A stretch of DNA of 9,789 nt from Geobacter sp. UBA1603 (GTDB taxonomy: Bacteria; Desulfobacterota; Desulfuromonadia; Geobacterales; Pseudopelobacteraceae). Made by a program: the position numbers and the translations under genes. The stretch is taken from contig DCNF01000003.1 in the NCBI GenBank assembly GCA_002322035.1, positions 11,882 to 21,670 on the forward strand. The letters are read 5' to 3'. The notes under the pieces were generated by a model. That model was given only the letters and a program-made list of their open reading frames with translations. It made no database searches and was not told where the DNA came from. Shown in pieces: positions 6,985-9,789 of this stretch; position 1 is the first letter of the stretch, and every line of letters begins with the position of its first letter.

Positions 6985-7725
6985 ATGCGGCCCGTGCGCC
7001 TGTTTCTGATCGCGCTGCAGTTTCTGACCATCATCCCACTGCCCTGCACCGTGCCCTGTGACGATGATGACCTGGGGCGATCGGCGGCCTTTTTCCCGCT
7101 GGTCGGGCTGCTTATCGGTGGAATGCTCTGCCTGCTGGACGTGTTCCTGTCGCTCTGGCTCGTCCGGCCGCTGACGGATGCGCTGCTCGTGACGGGGCTG
7201 GTTGTGGTGACCGGCGCCCTCCACCTTGATGGCCTGGCCGATGTCTGTGACGGGATTGCAGCTCGCGGTGACCGGGACCGTTTTCTGGCGGTCATGAAGG
7301 ATTCCCGGGTCGGCGCGGTCGGGGTGGTCGGTATCGTGCTGGGGCTGCTGCTAACCTGGCAGGCGCTGGTTGCGGTTCCGGCGGACATTAAATGGCAGGC
7401 GCTGCTGATCGTCCCGGTCTGCTCGCGGCTCAGCCAGGTGGTAATCATGTGCGCTGCGCCCCATGCCCGCCAGGGGGGGCTGGGAGCCTTATTTATCAGC
7501 GGCATGGGGTATTGGCAGCTGGCGGGAGCCCTGGTCCTTGCGGCAGGGATTGTCATATCGGTTTCACCGGTCCGGGGCGTGGTCGTCCTGGCGGCAACCA
7601 TTCTGACGGCACTGGCGGTGCGACGCTGGTTCATACACCGCCTGGGAGGCATAACCGGTGATATCATCGGCTTTGGCAGCGAACTGTGCGGCATTGCCGT
7701 GCTGGTGCTGTTCGGGATTACCTGA
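6985..7725 (+). CDS. cobS: Adenosylcobinamide-GDP ribazoletransferase (cobalamin synthase)
   Basis: This integral membrane enzyme joins adenosylcobinamide-GDP (from CobU) to alpha-ribazole or its phosphate (from CobT), forming the complete cobamide or its 5'-phosphate. The 246 residues are normal length and very hydrophobic, with several predicted membrane segments. Family motifs are FLTIIPLP near the N-terminus, FFPLVGLLIGG, and the acidic metal-binding block LHLDGLADVCDG with D82, D86 and D89. This is followed by KDSRVGAVGVVG, and the block HRLGGITGDIIGFGSELC lies near the C-terminus. The ATG lies 1 bp after the preceding stop, with GGGGG (6968-6972) 12 nt upstream, so translation is probably coupled to the ThiC-family gene. 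The phosphatase that finishes the pathway (CobC or CobZ) is not in the window. A probable terminator follows about 95 bp downstream, so this is likely the last gene of the operon. Confidence 0.97.
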   Translation: MRPVRLFLIALQFLTIIPLPCTVPCDDDDLGRSAAFFPLVGLLIGGMLCLLDVFLSLWLVRPLTDALLVTGLVVVTGALHLDGLADVCDGIAARGDRDRFLAVMKDSRVGAVGVVGIVLGLLLTWQALVAVPADIKWQALLIVPVCSRLSQVVIMCAAPHARQGGLGALFISGMGYWQLAGALVLAAGIVISVSPVRGVVVLAATILTALAVRRWFIHRLGGITGDIIGFGSELCGIAVLVLFGIT

Positions 7726-7740
7726 ACAGCTACCAGGCGT

Positions 7741-7761
7741 GATTGTTTGGAGATTGTTTGG
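7741..7761 (+). repeat. Two direct copies of GATTGTTTGG with an 11-bp period
   Basis: GATTGTTTGG occurs at 7741-7750 and again at 7752-7761. An 11-bp period places both copies on the same face of the helix, as in tandem sites for a DNA-binding protein. The second copy abuts the promoter-like sequences that follow. This is seen in the sequence; its role is inferred. Confidence 0.6.
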
Positions 7762-7799
7762 TTGAACCTTTGCTGAAATAGGTGTACAACAACTTACAA
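7762..7799 (+). promoter_or_regulatory. Candidate promoter region upstream of the sensor gene
   Basis: There are overlapping candidates. TTGCTG (7770-7775) with TACAAT (7794-7799) has an 18-bp spacer. TTGAAC (7762-7767) with TACAAC (7784-7789) has a 16-bp spacer. A weaker sigma54-like -24/-12 reading has GG at 7760-7761 and GC at 7772-7773 (TTGG…TTTGCT) at the correct spacing, but lacks the usual CAC after TGG. All lie upstream of the hairpin at 7820-7860, so any transcript towards the sensor would have to read through it. Confidence 0.35.
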
Positions 7800-7819
7800 T
7801 CCTTGATTTATATCTCTGC

Positions 7820-7869
7820 ACCGTTCGCTGTCCCTAATAAAGGTCCGGGCAGCGAACGGTTTTCGTTTC
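7820..7869 (+). terminator. Intrinsic terminator after the cobalamin operon
   Basis: ACCGTTCGCTG (7820-7830) is a perfect 11-bp inverted repeat of CAGCGAACGGT (7850-7860), and CCC/GGG inside the loop can extend it. TTTTCGTTT (7860-7868) follows on the plus strand. The opposite side is not a clean T-run, so the hairpin most likely acts on plus-strand transcripts leaving cobS. The 19-nt loop is longer than usual. Confidence 0.75.
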
Positions 7870-7912
7870 ATGGGGCACTGTAACCGCAGGCAGCATGAAG
7901 GAAGCGTAAGGA

Positions 7913-9789
7913 ATGCAACAGGTCACCCTTTCAAAAGTCCGTCAGCGGATTGTCGCGATCGTTGTCCTGCTGATGGTCGCGGTCATCGGTACCATGGGGT
8001 GGAGTCTCTGGTCAGAATACCGGACCCACATCAAAAGTGCCGAACAGAAGGCCCGCACCTATGCCCGCGCCCTGGCTGAACATGCCGAGCGAACCTTTGA
8101 CGAGGGGGGGCGGCTGGTAGCTGATACCATTAATGAAATCAACCTCTCCGGGGGGATTTCAGCCCTTTCGGACCGCCAGCTCCATGATCTGCTGCATCGC
8201 AAGGTGCAGAGTTCATCACCTTACGGCTCGCTGGTCGTTGTCAACCAAAGCGGCCTGCTCTATGCCCACTCCCTTGAATTCCCGATGAAAACGGCCAATG
8301 TGGCCGACCGTGACTATTTCATCTTTCACCGCGACAATCCCGCCCAGGGGATGTTTATCTCACGCCCCCTGAAAAGCAGGGTCAACAATCGCTGGCGGAT
8401 AACCATTTCCCGGCCGCTCCGCGACCGGACGGGAGGATTTGCCGGCTTGGTGGCCGTGGCGCTCGACTTGGAATATTTCCAGAAATTTTACGGATCGCTC
8501 GGGCTCGGAGCCCGGGAACGGGTCATGCTGCTGCGCCGCGACGGCGCGGTTCTGGTTAACGAGCCGTTCTCCGAGCAGGGGCTCAGCCAGGATTTCTCGC
8601 GTTCGAAGCTCTTTCGGATTTATCTCCCGTCAGCACCGAGTGGAACCTTCCAGCTTGACCGGGGGGTCATGCTCGAGAAGTCCCCCCGGATCAACAGTTA
8701 CGTCTCTTTGGCCTCGATGCCGGTGGTGGCGAATATCTCCTTAAGCCGTGACGATGCCCTGCAGCCCTGGCGTTCCAAGGTTTTCCAGCAGGTTGCCCTG
8801 ACCTTTGTGTTGAGTGGCCTGGCGGTGCTCTTGGCGTTGATGCTGCTGCGGCATATCAGGCAGCTTGAAGACATGGGGCAGCTGCTGGAACTGACCGACC
8901 GAGAGTTGTATCAGAAGGCCCAAGAGTGGCAGACCACCTTCGACGCTGTCAGCGATGCAATCTGGATTCTGGGCAAGGATCGCCGGATCGTTCGTACCAA
9001 TCGTGCCACGGAAAAGATTTTTGGCGTGCCGCCCGAGAAAAGCATCGGCCGCACCTGCTGTGCGGTTGCCCATGACTGTGTCACGCCGCTGCCGACCTGC
9101 CCGTTTGCTGCCATGGAAAAAAGCCGGATCCGCCAAAGCATGGAGCTGCCGATCAACGGAGCCTGGTATCAGGTTTCGGTGGACCCGATCTTTGATGCCG
9201 ATGGTGCGGTCAAAGGTGCCGTGCATATTGTCAGCGACATTACCCGGCGCAAGCTTTCCGAGTTGCGTGATCAGGCGCGGGCCGATATCCTTGAGCGACT
9301 GGCTGGAGGGGAGCCGCTGGTATCGCTGCTGGAACTGGTGGTCCGCTCCGTGGAACAGGAGCTGTCAGGTGCCAATGCCTCGATACTGCTGGTTGACGAA
9401 AAGAGTGAACAGCTTACGCTGGCGGTTGCTCCCAATATTCCCGAGCCGTATCGTAAGACTGCCGAGGGGCTGGCGATCCGTGAAGGCGAGAGCGTCAGCG
9501 GCACGGCCGCCTGTCGCCGGAGCCGCGTGGTTGTTGAGGATGTGGCTGAGGATCCTCTCTGCAGCTCATTCCGGGATACTGCGCTCGAGGCCGGGTTCCG
9601 GGCCTGCTGGGCCCAGCCGATCATTGCCCCCGAAGGGGGCCTTTTGGGGGTTCTGGCAATCCATCTGGTGCGCCCGGCTGTCCCCGACAGCCAGATGGTT
9701 ACCTGTATCGAGTCGGCTGCCCACCTGGCCAGCATTGCTCTGGAGCGAGAGCGCACGGCCCGAGAGCATGAACAGCTTGAACAGCAGCT
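7913..9789 (+). CDS. Membrane-bound sensor protein, PDC/dCache-PAS-GAF, 3' end beyond the window
   Basis: The frame is open from ATG 7913 to the right edge (625 codons, no stop). An in-frame TAA at 7907-7909 fixes the ATG as the first start, and AAGGA (7898-7902) 10 nt upstream supports it. Residues 13-33 form the first membrane helix. Residues ~34-289 are a periplasmic sensor domain of PDC/dCache type, with ADRDYFIFH near 131-139 and ISRPLRD…GGFAGLVAVALDL. The second helix is ~290-312, leading into a short coiled-coil-like linker. A PAS domain (~338-450) ends with the usual DITRRK and contains C382, C383, H387, C389 and C396. A GAF domain spans ~455-612 (GANASILLVDE…, LAIREGESVSGTAA, QPIIAPEGGLLGVLAIH), and a new helix begins at the edge. 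The output is not visible: histidine kinase, GGDEF or EAL are all possible. It lies behind a terminator and is probably not in the cobalamin operon; the ligand is unknown. Confidence 0.9.
   Translation, partial: MQQVTLSKVRQRIVAIVVLLMVAVIGTMGWSLWSEYRTHIKSAEQKARTYARALAEHAERTFDEGGRLVADTINEINLSGGISALSDRQLHDLLHRKVQSSSPYGSLVVVNQSGLLYAHSLEFPMKTANVADRDYFIFHRDNPAQGMFISRPLKSRVNNRWRITISRPLRDRTGGFAGLVAVALDLEYFQKFYGSLGLGARERVMLLRRDGAVLVNEPFSEQGLSQDFSRSKLFRIYLPSAPSGTFQLDRGVMLEKSPRINSYVSLASMPVVANISLSRDDALQPWRSKVFQQVALTFVLSGLAVLLALMLLRHIRQLEDMGQLLELTDRELYQKAQEWQTTFDAVSDAIWILGKDRRIVRTNRATEKIFGVPPEKSIGRTCCAVAHDCVTPLPTCPFAAMEKSRIRQSMELPINGAWYQVSVDPIFDADGAVKGAVHIVSDITRRKLSELRDQARADILERLAGGEPLVSLLELVVRSVEQELSGANASILLVDEKSEQLTLAVAPNIPEPYRKTAEGLAIREGESVSGTAACRRSRVVVEDVAEDPLCSSFRDTALEAGFRACWAQPIIAPEGGLLGVLAIHLVRPAVPDSQMVTCIESAAHLASIALERERTAREHEQLEQQ

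Noticed and set aside
6570..7694. 374-codon minus-strand open frame spanning the end of the ThiC-family gene and most of cobS
   Set aside because: It overlaps two well-supported genes, is rich in Ser/Arg/Pro/Thr as shadow frames are, and crosses their boundary without any motif of its own.
7895..7909. Four-codon reading frame ATG AAG GAA GCG TAA just before the sensor start, a possible leader peptide
   Set aside because: Its bases are mostly the Shine-Dalgarno of the sensor gene; nothing indicates that it is translated.

Overview
The window looks like chromosomal DNA from an anaerobic deltaproteobacterium of the Geobacter/Pelobacter/Desulfuromonas type. This is inferred from the moderately high G+C, the order of the cobalamin genes, a ThiC paralog lying among them, and a large PDC-PAS-GAF sensor next door. 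No taxonomic marker gene is present, so the assignment is an inference.

Layout. Positions 2-76 (+) hold the last codons of a gene entering from the left. It runs head-on into a B12-binding-domain radical SAM protein at 64-1713 (-), and the 3' ends overlap by 13 bp. A 542-bp divergent intergenic region (1714-2255) follows. It carries a good sigma70-type promoter (1928-1956), a cobalamin riboswitch (about 1979-2147) and a strong intrinsic terminator (2209-2241) that ends directly at the ribosome binding site of the next gene. This is the arrangement of a B12-repressed transcription-attenuation switch.

Downstream are five tightly packed plus-strand genes: cobU (2256-2789), cobT (2840-3904), a fused pabB-pabC (3901-5643), a short ThiC-family protein (5673-6983) and cobS (6985-7725). 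CobU, CobT and CobS are the nucleotide-loop assembly enzymes of cobamides. The ThiC-like protein is best read as the anaerobic 5-hydroxybenzimidazole synthase BzaF, not thiamin ThiC: it lies between lower-ligand genes, under a B12 riboswitch, with no TPP riboswitch nearby. The operon would therefore make a lower ligand from aminoimidazole ribotide (BzaF), activate it (CobT), activate cobinamide (CobU) and join the two (CobS). PabBC makes p-aminobenzoate for folate and is the unexpected member. An 11-bp perfect inverted repeat followed by T's (7820-7869) probably ends the unit.

From 7913 to the right edge runs an incomplete membrane sensor: two transmembrane helices around a PDC/dCache-type periplasmic domain, then PAS and GAF domains. 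Its output domain lies outside the window. No tRNA, rRNA, CRISPR array, insertion sequence or phage gene was seen.
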